Shown: positions 17,122 through 26,728, numbered from the stretch's first letter. The stretch: DNA of 64,000 nucleotides from Chloracidobacterium sp. (GCA_016716365.1 JADJWM010000018.1:310001-374000), one strand, 5' to 3'. The notes: a model not told the origin generated them from the letters alone. Made by a program: numbers and translations.

Positions 17122-17904
17122 TCAGGACAGGCTCGTGCCGAGAAGCCAGTTCCCGCCGTCAACGACCAGCGTCACGCCGTCGATGTAACTAGCTGCGTCC
17201 GATACAAGGAAAAGTGCTGCGTTCTCGATGTCGGCGATACGGCCGAAACGCCCAAGCGGGATCTTGCGGGTGATCTTTTCCTTAAGGGGCTCCGGCAGCA
17301 GCCGTTTCATCCCCTCGGTGTCCTCGATCGGCCCAGGGGCGATGCCGTTGACGCGGATCCCGTGGCGTCCCCACTCGACGGAGAGGTTTCGTGTGATTGC
17401 GTCGACGCCGGCCTTGGCGGCCGAAACGTGTATCTGCATCGGCGTGGCAAGATAATGGAGCGTTGCCGAGATGTTCAATATCTGGCCGCGGGACTTTTTA
17501 AGCTCGTCAAAGGTCGCCCGGCACACGTTAAATGTGCCTTTCGTGTCTATATCGACGACGGTGCCGAAGCCATTCGGCGATAATTCGTCGGCCGCACAAA
17601 GGAAATTGCCCGCGGCACCATTAACGACGATGTCGATCTTTCCGTAATGCTCCACCGTCCGGGCCACGGCGTTCTGCACGTCGCTGAAGTCGCGGACGTC
17701 GCCCGCCACGGCAAAACATTCACCGCCGGCGTCCTCGATCTTTTGCTTCATCGCCTTCAGGTTCTCGATCTTTCGGCTCGTGATCGCGACCTTCGCCCCA
17801 TGCTCGGCAAACGCACGGGCAATGCCTCCCGTGATGCCGGTTCCGCCACCGGTTACGAACGCAACTTTACCTTCGAGGATGTTATCAGCGAAAATTTTTG
17901 TCAT
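17122..17904 (-). CDS. 2,4-dienoyl-CoA reductase-like SDR oxidoreductase (DECR2 type)
   Basis: 260 residues from the ATG at 17904; the frame is open 21 codons further. NAD(P)-binding TGGGTGITGG lies at about residues 18-27. The usual SDR Tyr of YxxxK is absent: the segment reads IHVSAAKAGVDAITRNLSVEWG, followed by APGPIEDTEGMKRL, which is the pattern of peroxisomal 2,4-dienoyl-CoA reductases rather than classical SDRs. NGAAGNFLC also fits. Likely role: NADPH-dependent reduction of 2,4-dienoyl-CoA in unsaturated fatty acid beta-oxidation. Confidence 0.85.
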   Translation of the reverse strand: MTKIFADNILEGKVAFVTGGGTGITGGIARAFAEHGAKVAITSRKIENLKAMKQKIEDAGGECFAVAGDVRDFSDVQNAVARTVEHYGKIDIVVNGAAGNFLCAADELSPNGFGTVVDIDTKGTFNVCRATFDELKKSRGQILNISATLHYLATPMQIHVSAAKAGVDAITRNLSVEWGRHGIRVNGIAPGPIEDTEGMKRLLPEPLKEKITRKIPLGRFGRIADIENAALFLVSDAASYIDGVTLVVDGGNWLLGTSLS

Positions 17905-18008
17905 ATTGGTAACGGATTCTAGCACGGAAGGCCGTCCATGGATTAGCCGAGACGACCCGATAAACAATGCAAAAAGGGTGTAAAGCCAGGATCAGAACTT
18001 CAGCGGCG

Positions 18009-19592
18009 ATGTGGCCAAAAAGCGTTGCCATGCTCTGCCTGGTTCTCGCGGCCATATTCACCAGTGCTTGCGGATCGAAACCTACCGACCCCCGGACGGT
18101 ACTTCCAGCCGATTCACTTCTCTATCTTGAAACCGCCGACCTTGGCCGGGCGCTGAAAGCGGTCACATCGGGGCCGGAATTTCAAAGGCGTGCCGGATCG
18201 CTGCCGAACTTTTCGGCCATGGACGGCATCAGCTTGTCGATCGCCGTGACCGGCTTTCAGACCACGGAAGAGCCATTGCCTGACCAGAACCTGGTCCTCA
18301 ACTTCAAGCCCCGATTTGTGGCCGTTGCAGAAACCAACGCCTGGAACTTCCAGGCATTAAGCTTCACCGAGAACCAGCTTGGCGGCTTCATTAACGAAGT
18401 TTACGGGGGCGAGGTCGGCCTGGTTTCGGAAGAAAAGTACGGCGGCCGCTATTTCACGTGGACGGCCGTTGACGGCCGAAAGGCATTCGCCTTCGTCCTC
18501 GGCAGCGTCATCATTTTGGGGAACGATGAACCAGGCATGGAGAACAGTGTGAACATGTTGAGGGATGGAGGAGACAGCATCGCTTCCAACCCGAAAGTCT
18601 CGGCCTTTTCGCGAGATTCGCTTGCATCGGGCTATGTATCGAAGGACGGCGTGGCGCAGCTCGCGAACATCGCGGCCGTATCCTTCGCGATCGATTCGGG
18701 TGAAAATGCCGATGCGATGGGTTTCGTCGCTCAGGTGATGCCGCAGATCGTCCGAAACTCGGTGACCGAGGCGGTTTGGGTGTCGAGAAAGTTGCCGGAT
18801 GAGCGTGTCGAGGATGTCTACGACGTCTCGCTCGCTCCTGACACCGCCGGAGTCCTTGCCGAGACTATTACCGCAGGGTCGGGCACGGATCCGGGGCTGA
18901 AGCGGTTCGTTCCTGCTGACGCCCATTCCGCGACAAGCTACATGCTGAAGGATGCCCGGATCGCATGGAGGAGCGTGCTCCTGACGACACGCACCAAGGT
19001 CGACGATCTGTATGGAAATTCGCTGACGGCTTTTTCGCCGGCCTTTTTTGACCCTTACGGCGTCGGCGATGGGGAAGTGTTCCTGGGTTCGATCGAGAGT
19101 ACGCTGCAAACTGTCAGGATGGATCCGGACGGGGACGAGGTCGCCGTCATTGCAAGGATGAAGGACCGGGATGGCGTCAGGCGTTCAGTGGCGAAAGGTC
19201 TGGACTTGAGCCGGCCGGCGGCGAACACCAACGGTATTGACATGTGGCGGACCGCGGATGGCGAGATCTCCGCAGCGATCGTCGGCGACTACATCGTCAT
19301 CGGCGAATCGGCAGCCGTGGGCAAGTGCGTGGAGGCCCATAAAAACAACTCAGCCGCCGCGACGGACGACGCTGCCTTCGAATCGTCCGCACCCATCATA
19401 ACGCGAGGCCGCGACCCTGATTCGGGCCCGGCCTTGCTTCGAGCGTTGACCGGTGACAGGAACGCCGGCGGCGAGTTGGTCCAGGGCTATTCGATCGAAT
19501 CAAGATTTGACCGCAACGGCCTTCGCCGCCGGACAGTTTCGGATCTGGGGTTGATCGGGGTGATCACAGCGATGGCGGCGTCAGGCAGTTAG
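18009..19592 (+). CDS. Large lipoprotein of unknown function
   Basis: 527 residues from the ATG at 18009, which gives a compact lipoprotein signal (MWPKSVAMLCLVLAAIFTSAC). An earlier in-frame ATG at 17967 adds 14 residues and cannot be excluded. The mature start TDPRTVLPADSLLYLETADLGRALKAV resembles secreted proteins annotated DUF3352 or similar, in which a leading VLPAD-x-LLY motif begins a repeated alpha/beta unit. A second unit seems to start near FSPAFFDPYGVGDGEVF. No catalytic motif was seen. Divergent from the reductase gene. Confidence 0.7.
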   Translation: MWPKSVAMLCLVLAAIFTSACGSKPTDPRTVLPADSLLYLETADLGRALKAVTSGPEFQRRAGSLPNFSAMDGISLSIAVTGFQTTEEPLPDQNLVLNFKPRFVAVAETNAWNFQALSFTENQLGGFINEVYGGEVGLVSEEKYGGRYFTWTAVDGRKAFAFVLGSVIILGNDEPGMENSVNMLRDGGDSIASNPKVSAFSRDSLASGYVSKDGVAQLANIAAVSFAIDSGENADAMGFVAQVMPQIVRNSVTEAVWVSRKLPDERVEDVYDVSLAPDTAGVLAETITAGSGTDPGLKRFVPADAHSATSYMLKDARIAWRSVLLTTRTKVDDLYGNSLTAFSPAFFDPYGVGDGEVFLGSIESTLQTVRMDPDGDEVAVIARMKDRDGVRRSVAKGLDLSRPAANTNGIDMWRTADGEISAAIVGDYIVIGESAAVGKCVEAHKNNSAAATDDAAFESSAPIITRGRDPDSGPALLRALTGDRNAGGELVQGYSIESRFDRNGLRRRTVSDLGLIGVITAMAASGS

Positions 19593-19681
19593 CTTTCCGC
19601 AGGGGCGAACGTGGACGCTGTCGGACCGGGAGAGATGGTCCATTCTCTACACTCCTACCTTGGCGGTGACTCCGCAGGCCG

Positions 19682-20425
19682 TCACTTCCTCCGGGCATTT
19701 CGCTTCATTTTTCGGACATTACTCTCGATCCATTTTTCGGCGTCCTCAAAGCGCTCGAATTTCCTTTCGTCGCGGCGAAATGCGGGTGTGTGGTTGTAGC
19801 GGCGGCCGTTATGATGAACGGTCGGGTGGTGAATGTGCAGCATTTCGTGGAATACCACGTAATCGACAACGAACGGCGGGGTGGTCCTATCGTCCAGCGA
19901 CCGGCTGACAACGATGGTCTGGTGGGTAGAATCATGGTGGCCGAGTATCCGGTAGGTCTTCCGGGCTGACCAGGTCAAAACGGGTTGCGGCAAGCGGCCT
20001 GCGAAATATGTCCTGTTCAGGCGATCGAAGATCTCGGCGAGGTCGAAGTGCTCACCTTTATGGGTGGTGACCACCTTCCGCCCCTTCCGCCTCCGGTTTT
20101 CTGCCGCCAATTCCCGAAGTTCCGGGCTCCTTTGGTAGGCTGAATACACATTATTCGCCCATTTCGGCACTCGACGCCGAAAGATCTTTGAAACCAGGAT
20201 AAAGGCGAGTGCGCGGTGGGCCTCCGCTGGCATGTCCCGGCAGATCTCGGCGATTCGGACATAGGCCGTCCCATTTCGGATGCGGATCGTGTGATTGATG
20301 CCAACGTAAGGGTAGAATCTGACCTCGACGGGAGGCGGTTCGCGATCGGGTTCGATCGCCCGAAACGCCTCTTGATATACTTTACCCAATTGGTCTGTGG
20401 GTGCACCCGCCTTCGTGTTAATCAC
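19682..20425 (-). CDS. SprT-like zinc metalloprotein
   Basis: 247 residues, GTG start. The C-terminal half holds the zinc-binding HEMLH motif in VVFHEMLHIHHP with further His residues (HNGRRYNHTPAFRRDERKFERF), the SprT/SPRTN signature. The N-terminal half contains a segment rich in basic residues (RRRKGRKV) that could bind nucleic acid. SprT-like proteins in eukaryotes degrade DNA-protein crosslinks; the bacterial role is not established. The gene is divergent from hrcA. Confidence 0.85.
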   Translation of the reverse strand: MINTKAGAPTDQLGKVYQEAFRAIEPDREPPPVEVRFYPYVGINHTIRIRNGTAYVRIAEICRDMPAEAHRALAFILVSKIFRRRVPKWANNVYSAYQRSPELRELAAENRRRKGRKVVTTHKGEHFDLAEIFDRLNRTYFAGRLPQPVLTWSARKTYRILGHHDSTHQTIVVSRSLDDRTTPPFVVDYVVFHEMLHIHHPTVHHNGRRYNHTPAFRRDERKFERFEDAEKWIESNVRKMKRNARRK

Positions 20426-20442
20426 AGTTTAACTATTAATTC

Positions 20443-20470
20443 TTGACACAAATACGTGTCAGATGCTATT
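20443..20470 (+). promoter_or_regulatory. Promoter of the hrcA operon with overlapping dyad
   Basis: A perfect TTGACA -35 (20443-20448) is followed after 16 bases by a weak -10 candidate GCTATT (20465-20470). A 6-6-6 inverted repeat, TGACAC (20444-20449) and GTGTCA (20456-20461), overlaps the -35 box and spacer, an ideal place for a repressor. It is not the CIRCE consensus (TTAGCACTC-N9-GAGTGCTAA). If this promoter is used, translation must begin downstream of about 20477. Confidence 0.5.
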
Positions 20471-20528
20471 CCTTTTTATGGGAAGTTTATCGCCCGAGGG
20501 CGGTTCGCTTCAATCTCTCCGTGATAAG

Positions 20529-21647
20529 ATGCCAGTCCTGGGACCAAACCCAAAAGTCGGAAATTCCATAAGTTTTCCCGACTCCCGCGGGCAGGCGATC
20601 CTCACCGCGATCATCAACGAACATTTTGTCACGGGGGAACCGGTCGGTTCCAAGGCAGTTGCGGAAAAATTTGCCAATGCCTCGGGTTTGAGCTCGGCGA
20701 CTATCCGCAGCGTGATGAGTGAGTTGGAAGAGCTCGGTTTGCTCGAACAGCCGCACACATCTGCCGGGAGGATACCGACCGACCGCGGCTACAGGTTCTT
20801 TGTCGACAATCTGCTCGGAGTTTTGAGTATCTCGAACGAAGATCTGCAAAGGATCGGAGACGAGTTCGGCCTTAATGAAAAAGGCGAGACGCCGGACAGG
20901 CTGATGGAAAGGACCTCTCAGCTGCTTTCTGCTCTTTCAAATAACATCGGGATCGTGGTTTCGCCAAGCCTGGCGAACGACCGATTGCAGCACATTGAGT
21001 TCGTGAACCTAAGCGACAACCGCATTTTGGTGGTCCTGGTTTCGGCCCCGAACATCGTCCATAACCGGATAATCCGGCTCAATATGACGTTGACCAGGGA
21101 AGAACTCGAGCGTACTGCAAATTACCTGAACGCGGAGTTTGTCGGCCGCAGCCTTTCGGAGATCCGAGCGGAGATCCTGAGGCTGATGCACGAGGAAAAG
21201 ACGCTCTTCGACAAGCTTCTCCAAACGGCCGTCATCCTTTGCTCTCAGAGCATCGAGGATGCAGAGGCCGAAACCGGAGAGGTCTTTGTCGACGGAACGT
21301 CCAACATCCTGACGAAATCCGACTTTGCGGACCTGGAAAGGCTCCGCGACCTGCTTGCCACTATCGGAGAACGGTCGCGTCTGGTACAGATCCTCAACGA
21401 GTGCATCGCCCGCGACGCCTCCGGCGAAGGGAAGGTTCAGGTTGTGATAGGAAGCGAGAACCGGATATCGAGCTTCAGGAATTGTGCCCTGATCTCGGCC
21501 CCATATCGCATCGGCGATGGAACGGCGACGGGTACGCTTAGCGTCCTCGGGCCCACCAGGATCGAGTATGCAAGAATGATCTCGATCGTCTCATACGTCG
21601 CGAATTCGCTGGAAAGAGTGATGTCGCGTCATCTTGAAAATAATTGA
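20529..21647 (+). CDS. hrcA: Heat-inducible transcription repressor HrcA
   Basis: Represses heat-shock operons by binding operator DNA, with activity tuned by GroEL. The winged-helix N-domain shows RGQAILTAIINEHFVTGEPVGSKAV and SSATIRSVMSELEELGLLEQPHTSAGRIPTDRGYR, both diagnostic. The GAF-like core and dimerisation insert follow. The frame is open from 20463, but the promoter at 20443-20470 and the usual family start argue for a later one; I use the ATG at 20529 (ATG 20478 is the alternative). First gene of hrcA-grpE-dnaK-dnaJ. Confidence 0.92.
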   Translation: MPVLGPNPKVGNSISFPDSRGQAILTAIINEHFVTGEPVGSKAVAEKFANASGLSSATIRSVMSELEELGLLEQPHTSAGRIPTDRGYRFFVDNLLGVLSISNEDLQRIGDEFGLNEKGETPDRLMERTSQLLSALSNNIGIVVSPSLANDRLQHIEFVNLSDNRILVVLVSAPNIVHNRIIRLNMTLTREELERTANYLNAEFVGRSLSEIRAEILRLMHEEKTLFDKLLQTAVILCSQSIEDAEAETGEVFVDGTSNILTKSDFADLERLRDLLATIGERSRLVQILNECIARDASGEGKVQVVIGSENRISSFRNCALISAPYRIGDGTATGTLSVLGPTRIEYARMISIVSYVANSLERVMSRHLENN

Positions 21648-21738
21648 CCCCCAACCCGGTTTCGAGTTCCGCAGAAGCCGGACCTGTTCCGAAGATCACC
21701 CCGCTCAACGAAAGTCCTCCCTGAAACTCAACCCGCAG

Positions 21739-22791
21739 ATGGACCTGACAAAGGAAAACGACGATAAGCAGATCACCTTCGAACTCGCCGATGAGGACGA
21801 GTCGGCCGAAGATTCGGTTTCGGTCGACGAATTCATTCGCGAGCTGGAAGCGAAGGAAAAGGACCTGCACATCACCTCTGAAACGACCTTTATCGAACTC
21901 GAGTCCGAGTTCGACGAAGGCGAGGTACCCGATTTTATTAAAGAGGAACTTGACAAGACCGTCATTGAGCGGGCAGGCAAGGTCGACACCAAGGGCAATA
22001 CGGCGGATCGCGAGGCGATCAGGAAATTCGAGGCCGAAGTAAAGTCGCTCAGGTCAAAGGTCAGCGGCCTTGAAGAAGAGCGGGTGGAACTTCAAAAGAA
22101 CTCTCAGCGGCGGACCCGCGATTTCGAGGCATACAAGGCCCGGACAGAGCGGGAGCGGCTTGAGACGTTTGAAAAGCTGCTCTGCAACCTCGCGACCGAA
22201 ATGCTCCCGGTCCTCGACAACCTGGAACGGGCGCTTCAGTTTGCGGCCGACAAGAATGACACGGAAAAAGGTGAGATATCCCAGTTCTTTCAGGGGATCG
22301 TCCTTGTCAACCAGCAGGTCAACGAGGTCCTTGCGGGTATGGGCATCGTACCCATCGCGACGGTCGGCGAGGTCTTCGATCCGCATTTTCACGAGGCAGT
22401 TGCCGTGGACACGGACGGCGATCTCCCGCCGAATACCGTAACGGCCGAGCTTCTAAAAGGATTCAGGATCGGCGGCCGTGTGATCCGGCATTCGATGGTG
22501 AAGGTCTCAAAAGCCGCCGAACCGCCCAAGCCGGTCGAAACCGAAGAGGCCGAACCATCAGAAACCGAGCCGCCGGCAGAAGCGACCACGGCGGATCAGG
22601 ACGAAGCCGTCGATACGGCCGGGCAGGAAACGTATGAGACATCTGAGCCCGAGTCAACGGAGGCGAAAGCTGACAATGCCGAAGCGACCGATGCGGCGGA
22701 TGTTCCTCCGGACGACAGCGAGACCGAAGAAACGGGATTCGAGATCGAGCGGAACGGGGAGACAGAGATGATCGAGGGCGGAAAGGTATAG
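21739..22791 (+). CDS. grpE: Nucleotide exchange factor GrpE with long acidic tails
   Basis: Releases ADP from DnaK. The family core (about residues 90-260) has a coiled-coil N-part and the beta-wing signature VGEVFDPHFHEAVAV...GFRIGGRVIRHSMVKVSK. The start at 21739 (MDLTKENDDK) is chosen because the upstream extension overlaps hrcA and lacks protein character. Unusual are an acidic N-terminal extension and a C-terminal tail of about 90 residues rich in Glu, Ala, Thr, Pro and Asp, making the protein about 350 residues instead of about 190. The tail is probably disordered. Confidence 0.92.
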   Translation: MDLTKENDDKQITFELADEDESAEDSVSVDEFIRELEAKEKDLHITSETTFIELESEFDEGEVPDFIKEELDKTVIERAGKVDTKGNTADREAIRKFEAEVKSLRSKVSGLEEERVELQKNSQRRTRDFEAYKARTERERLETFEKLLCNLATEMLPVLDNLERALQFAADKNDTEKGEISQFFQGIVLVNQQVNEVLAGMGIVPIATVGEVFDPHFHEAVAVDTDGDLPPNTVTAELLKGFRIGGRVIRHSMVKVSKAAEPPKPVETEEAEPSETEPPAEATTADQDEAVDTAGQETYETSEPESTEAKADNAEATDAADVPPDDSETEETGFEIERNGETEMIEGGKV

Positions 22792-22846
22792 GACGAGTCT
22801 TCAGCGATACTCCTGCAATTCAATTGTCGAAAAGGAAAAAGGGCAC

Positions 22847-24652
22847 ATGAGCAAAGTAATCGGAATTGACCTAGGCACAACCAACTGCTGCGTTTCGGTC
22901 CTTGAGGGCGGAACGGTTCAGATCATCCCGAACAAAGAGGGCGGACGGACGACGCCTTCGGTGGTCGGGTTCACCGATAAGGACGAGCGGCTTGTCGGGC
23001 AGATCGCAAAGCGGCAGGCTGTTACCAACTCGGCGAACACGCTTTATGCCGTCAAACGTCTGATCGGCCGCAAATTCAACGCGCCCGAGGTTGAGAAGAT
23101 GCGGCAGACCGTGCCTTTTGAGATCGTCGAAGCGCCGAACGGCGATGCACATATTAAGGTCCTTGACCGTGTTTACAGCCCGCCGGAGATCTCCGGCATC
23201 GTGCTCCAGCGGCTGAAACTGGCGGCCGAAGAATTCCTCGGAGACAAGATCCGCGAAGCGATCATCACCGTCCCGGCCTACTTCGACGATATGCAGCGGC
23301 AGGCGACGAGGGATGCCGGCAAGATAGCGGGCCTCGAGGTAGAACGTATTATCAACGAGCCGACGGCCGCTGCCCTGGCCTACGGCTTCGGCAAAAATAC
23401 GAACGAAAAGATCGCCGTCTATGACCTTGGCGGCGGCACGTTCGATATCTCGATCCTCGAGATCAAGGACAGCGTGTTCGAGGTTCTCTCGACCTCCGGC
23501 AACACGTTCCTCGGCGGCGAGGACTTTGACCAACGGATCATTGATTGGCTGATCGAGCTGTTCAAGGCCGACTGTGGGATCGACCTAAAATCCGATCGGC
23601 TTGCCCTGCAGCGGCTCAAGGAAGCCGCCGAGAGGGCCAAGTGCGAACTTTCCAGCGTCGCCGAGACTAACATAAGCCTACCGTTCATTGCGGCCGATGC
23701 GACCGGTCCCAAACATATCAACGCGAGCCTGACCCGAGATAAATTCGAGGAACTTGTCCAGGACCTTGTGGACGCCTCGGTCGAGCCCTGTCAGAAAGCC
23801 CTCTGGGACGCAAAGCTCAAGCCGAACGACATCGACAAGGTGATCCTCGTCGGCGGGCAGACACGTTCGCCGATCATCGCACGAACGGTGAAAGAGGTAT
23901 TCGGAAAGGATCCGTCGTCGGAGATCAATCCGGACGAGGTCGTTTCGATGGGGGCGGCGATCCAGGGCGGCGTGCTGACGGGCGATGTCAAGGACATCGT
24001 GCTTGTTGACGTGCTTCCGCTAAGTCTGGGTCTCGAAACCCGCGGCGGCCTCTTTGTAAAACTCATCCCGCGGAACTCCTCGCTGCCGAAGACCGAAACC
24101 AAGACATTTACGACCGTCGTAGATAACCAGCAGACGGTCGAGATCCACATTCTTCAGGGTGAGCGGGAGATCTCGCGTGAGAACCGAAGCTTGGCGAAAT
24201 TCGAACTCGTCGGCATCCCTCCGGCACCCCGTGGCACACCCCAGATCGATGTTACGTTCGCGATCGATACGAACGGGATCGTCAACGTTTCCGCCCAAGA
24301 CAAGATGACCGGACTTGAACAGGCAATGCAGATCACGCCTTCGTCGGGCCTCTCGCCCGGCGAGATCGACCGCCTGATAATCGAGGCGGAGACGTCGATC
24401 GAACGGGACAGGGAAGAGAGAGACCTGATCAATCAGCGAAATCAGCTCGAGAACCTTTTGCGAAATGCCCGCAAGGCGATGACCGAGGTCGGAAAGACCT
24501 TCCCGCTCGAATTCCAGCAGGAGATAAACGGTATTCTCGGCGAGGCCCACGAAGTGCTCAAGTCTGCCGATTCTAACGAGATCTCACGTGCGATCGCGAC
24601 CGTGGAATCGACCGCAAGCCGGATCACCGAGGCCATGCTGACCGCGGTCTAG
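22847..24652 (+). CDS. dnaK: Chaperone protein DnaK (Hsp70), short C-terminus
   Basis: Hsp70 ATPase. GIDLGTTNCCV, the ATPase signature VYDLGGGTFDISI, and VILVGGQTRSP are all intact, followed by the substrate-binding domain (DVLPLSLGLETRGG, the PxAPRGxPQIDVTF motif) and a helical lid. 601 residues; it stops after SRITEAMLTAV with no acidic disordered tail like the EEVD-type ends of many DnaKs. Preceded by a purine-rich AAGGAAAAAGGG Shine-Dalgarno. Third gene of the hrcA operon. Confidence 0.97.
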   Translation: MSKVIGIDLGTTNCCVSVLEGGTVQIIPNKEGGRTTPSVVGFTDKDERLVGQIAKRQAVTNSANTLYAVKRLIGRKFNAPEVEKMRQTVPFEIVEAPNGDAHIKVLDRVYSPPEISGIVLQRLKLAAEEFLGDKIREAIITVPAYFDDMQRQATRDAGKIAGLEVERIINEPTAAALAYGFGKNTNEKIAVYDLGGGTFDISILEIKDSVFEVLSTSGNTFLGGEDFDQRIIDWLIELFKADCGIDLKSDRLALQRLKEAAERAKCELSSVAETNISLPFIAADATGPKHINASLTRDKFEELVQDLVDASVEPCQKALWDAKLKPNDIDKVILVGGQTRSPIIARTVKEVFGKDPSSEINPDEVVSMGAAIQGGVLTGDVKDIVLVDVLPLSLGLETRGGLFVKLIPRNSSLPKTETKTFTTVVDNQQTVEIHILQGEREISRENRSLAKFELVGIPPAPRGTPQIDVTFAIDTNGIVNVSAQDKMTGLEQAMQITPSSGLSPGEIDRLIIEAETSIERDREERDLINQRNQLENLLRNARKAMTEVGKTFPLEFQQEINGILGEAHEVLKSADSNEISRAIATVESTASRITEAMLTAV

Positions 24653-24830
24653 CCGCCTGCACGGCTGCGGCCGGGGCTTGAGAAATCGCGGCTTTTGTCG
24701 CACAATTATCAAAGGCGTCAGTTCAATGGGATTGGACTGGCGCCTTTCGCGACTGGGCCGCGTGCCGGCGGATATTTTGGGCCGGCGAGATGTTTTTTTC
24801 GGGTGCAGGCCCGCGCAATGTCGACAAGCG

Positions 24831-25928
24831 ATGAGCAAACGTGATTATTACGAGGTTTTGGGTATCGGCCGGACCGCCACCGATTCTGAGATAAAACGCG
24901 CTTACCGGAATCTTGCGGTAAAGTTTCACCCGGACAAGAATCCCGACGACGCCCAGGCCGAAGAGCGGTTCAAGGAATGCGCCGAAGCATATGCCGTTCT
25001 GTCGGACCCGCAGAAGCGTGCGTCCTACGACCGGTTCGGACATGCGGCAGCAGGGGCCGGCGGCGGTTTCGATCCCGGTTTCTCGAACATCGAGGACATC
25101 TTCGATATGTTCGGCTTTGGCGATATGTTCGGCTCGCGGCCGGGCCGCCGGAACCGTGTCCAGCGTGGTTCGGACCTTCGGTATGATCTTGAGATCACGC
25201 TTGAGGACGCTGCGAACGGCAAAGATGAAAAGTTGAGCATTCCGCGGCTTGAGAAATGCGTGGAGTGTTCCGGCTCCGGGGCCGAAAAGGGAACGAGCGC
25301 CGAAACCTGCATCACATGTCAGGGCACAGGACAAACGCGTTACCAGCAGGGCTTTTTCAGTGTGATGCGTACCTGTGCCAATTGCCGGGGACGTGGGCAG
25401 ATCATCAGGACGCCATGCCCGTCATGCAGCGGAGCGGGCCGGATCGAGAAAGAAAAGGCTCTGGAGGTCAAGATCCCGGCCGGGGTCGAGACCGGCTCGC
25501 GGCTAAGGATCGCGGGTGAAGGCGAGGCAGGCCCGAACGGCGGCCCTTCAGGCGACCTTTTCGTGGTCATTCATGTCAAGGAGCACGAGGTGTTCGAACG
25601 GCAGGGTGCAAACCTCTATTCGGCCGTTCCGATAACGTTCGCCCAGGCCGCACTCGGCACCGATATCATGGTGAAGACGCTCGACGGCGAAGAGGAGGTC
25701 AAGGTGCCCGCCGGGACCCAGACCGGGACCGTTTTTCGCCTAAAATCGAAAGGGATGCCGGTCCTTGGCGGCCGCGGGCGAGGAGATATGTTCGTCGCCG
25801 TCACGCTTATTACGCCCAAGACTCTGACAAAAGAGCAAAGAAAATTGCTGGAGCAGCTGGCAGAGATCGAAGACACCGACTTTAACAGCGAGTCGTTCAT
25901 CGAAAAGGTCAGGAATATTTTCGGTTAA
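24831..25928 (+). CDS. dnaJ: Chaperone protein DnaJ (type I Hsp40)
   Basis: 365 residues. J-domain MSKRDYYEVLGIG with HPD at residues 33-35 for DnaK stimulation, a Gly/Phe-rich linker with the FDMFGFGDMFG repeat, the four CxxCxGxG zinc motifs (CVECSGSG, CITCQGTG, CANCRGRG, CPSCSGAG) and the C-terminal substrate-binding domains. The frame is open 51 codons upstream, but the canonical start is at 24831. Last gene of the heat-shock operon, 178 bases after dnaK. Confidence 0.96.
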   Translation: MSKRDYYEVLGIGRTATDSEIKRAYRNLAVKFHPDKNPDDAQAEERFKECAEAYAVLSDPQKRASYDRFGHAAAGAGGGFDPGFSNIEDIFDMFGFGDMFGSRPGRRNRVQRGSDLRYDLEITLEDAANGKDEKLSIPRLEKCVECSGSGAEKGTSAETCITCQGTGQTRYQQGFFSVMRTCANCRGRGQIIRTPCPSCSGAGRIEKEKALEVKIPAGVETGSRLRIAGEGEAGPNGGPSGDLFVVIHVKEHEVFERQGANLYSAVPITFAQAALGTDIMVKTLDGEEEVKVPAGTQTGTVFRLKSKGMPVLGGRGRGDMFVAVTLITPKTLTKEQRKLLEQLAEIEDTDFNSESFIEKVRNIFG

Positions 25929-25945
25929 CGAAGATCACGGCGATT

Positions 25946-26728
25946 CTACTTCCGAACCGCAACCAATTCATAGACCGCATTCTTAAAGAAGAGCTTCTTA
26001 AAAACAGCTTCGGCCCCGCGGGAACCGTTATTCCGCCGGGCCTTTTTCATTTCTTCGACGGTCGAACTTTGACTAACGGGTGAAAGGGGAAGCGACGCGA
26101 AGGCGGATCTTATGCGTTCTTCGGTCAAATGAACCGTATGGTCGGCGAAGGGTGAGATCTCAATCTTGATCCCGAGGCCGTTCCACATTCCGTGAAGGCG
26201 GGAAACAAGCTCGTAAACCGGATGATGTACATTTACCGTGAAATAGAGGATGCCGCCCGCTTTCAGGACCCGCACAAGTTCCCGAACTATCGCGAGCGGG
26301 TCTTCGGCGTGGTCGATCACGTTGTCGCTCATGACGACGTCGAAAGTCTCGTCGCCGAACGGAAGCATCTCGCCGATCGCCGCGGCGGTGACGGCGTTCC
26401 GCTGAAGGTTTGGGAAGAGGCTTTTGTATTCAACGGCAAGTGGATCGATCCCGACAGCGAGATTTCCGGCGAGCCCGAAAACAAGTCCGTGCGCCCCGCT
26501 TCCGACCTCCAGGACCTTGTCGCCGGGTGAAATCGGCCTGACATCGGCGATCTTCTGCATCACCGCCTGTGTGTGAAGAAAGACGTTTCGCGCAAACGTG
26601 TCCGACTCCGTCCCGCCGGAGGCTTTCTTTTTCTGGTATTCAAGCTGCCGTTCGAGCGCACGGCGTGCCCTTTGTGTGCGCGCTCGGGCAAACCATCCGT
26701 GATCTTCGTTGGCCATCGGTCCGCTCAT
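25946..26728 (-). CDS. Class I SAM-dependent methyltransferase
   Basis: 260 residues. Motif I is VLEVGSGAHG, followed by the acidic GIDPLAVEY end of strand 2, the FDVVMSDNVIDHAEDP motif typical of methyltransf_11/25 members and VRVLKAGGILYFTV. The substrate is unknown. Convergent with dnaJ (17 bases apart) and 26 bases downstream of yqeY on the same strand. Confidence 0.85.
   Translation of the reverse strand: MSGPMANEDHGWFARARTQRARRALERQLEYQKKKASGGTESDTFARNVFLHTQAVMQKIADVRPISPGDKVLEVGSGAHGLVFGLAGNLAVGIDPLAVEYKSLFPNLQRNAVTAAAIGEMLPFGDETFDVVMSDNVIDHAEDPLAIVRELVRVLKAGGILYFTVNVHHPVYELVSRLHGMWNGLGIKIEISPFADHTVHLTEERIRSAFASLPLSPVSQSSTVEEMKKARRNNGSRGAEAVFKKLFFKNAVYELVAVRK

Noticed and set aside
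20401..20470. CIRCE element at the hrcA promoter
   Set aside because: The TTAGCACTC half sites are absent; the dyad present is a different sequence.
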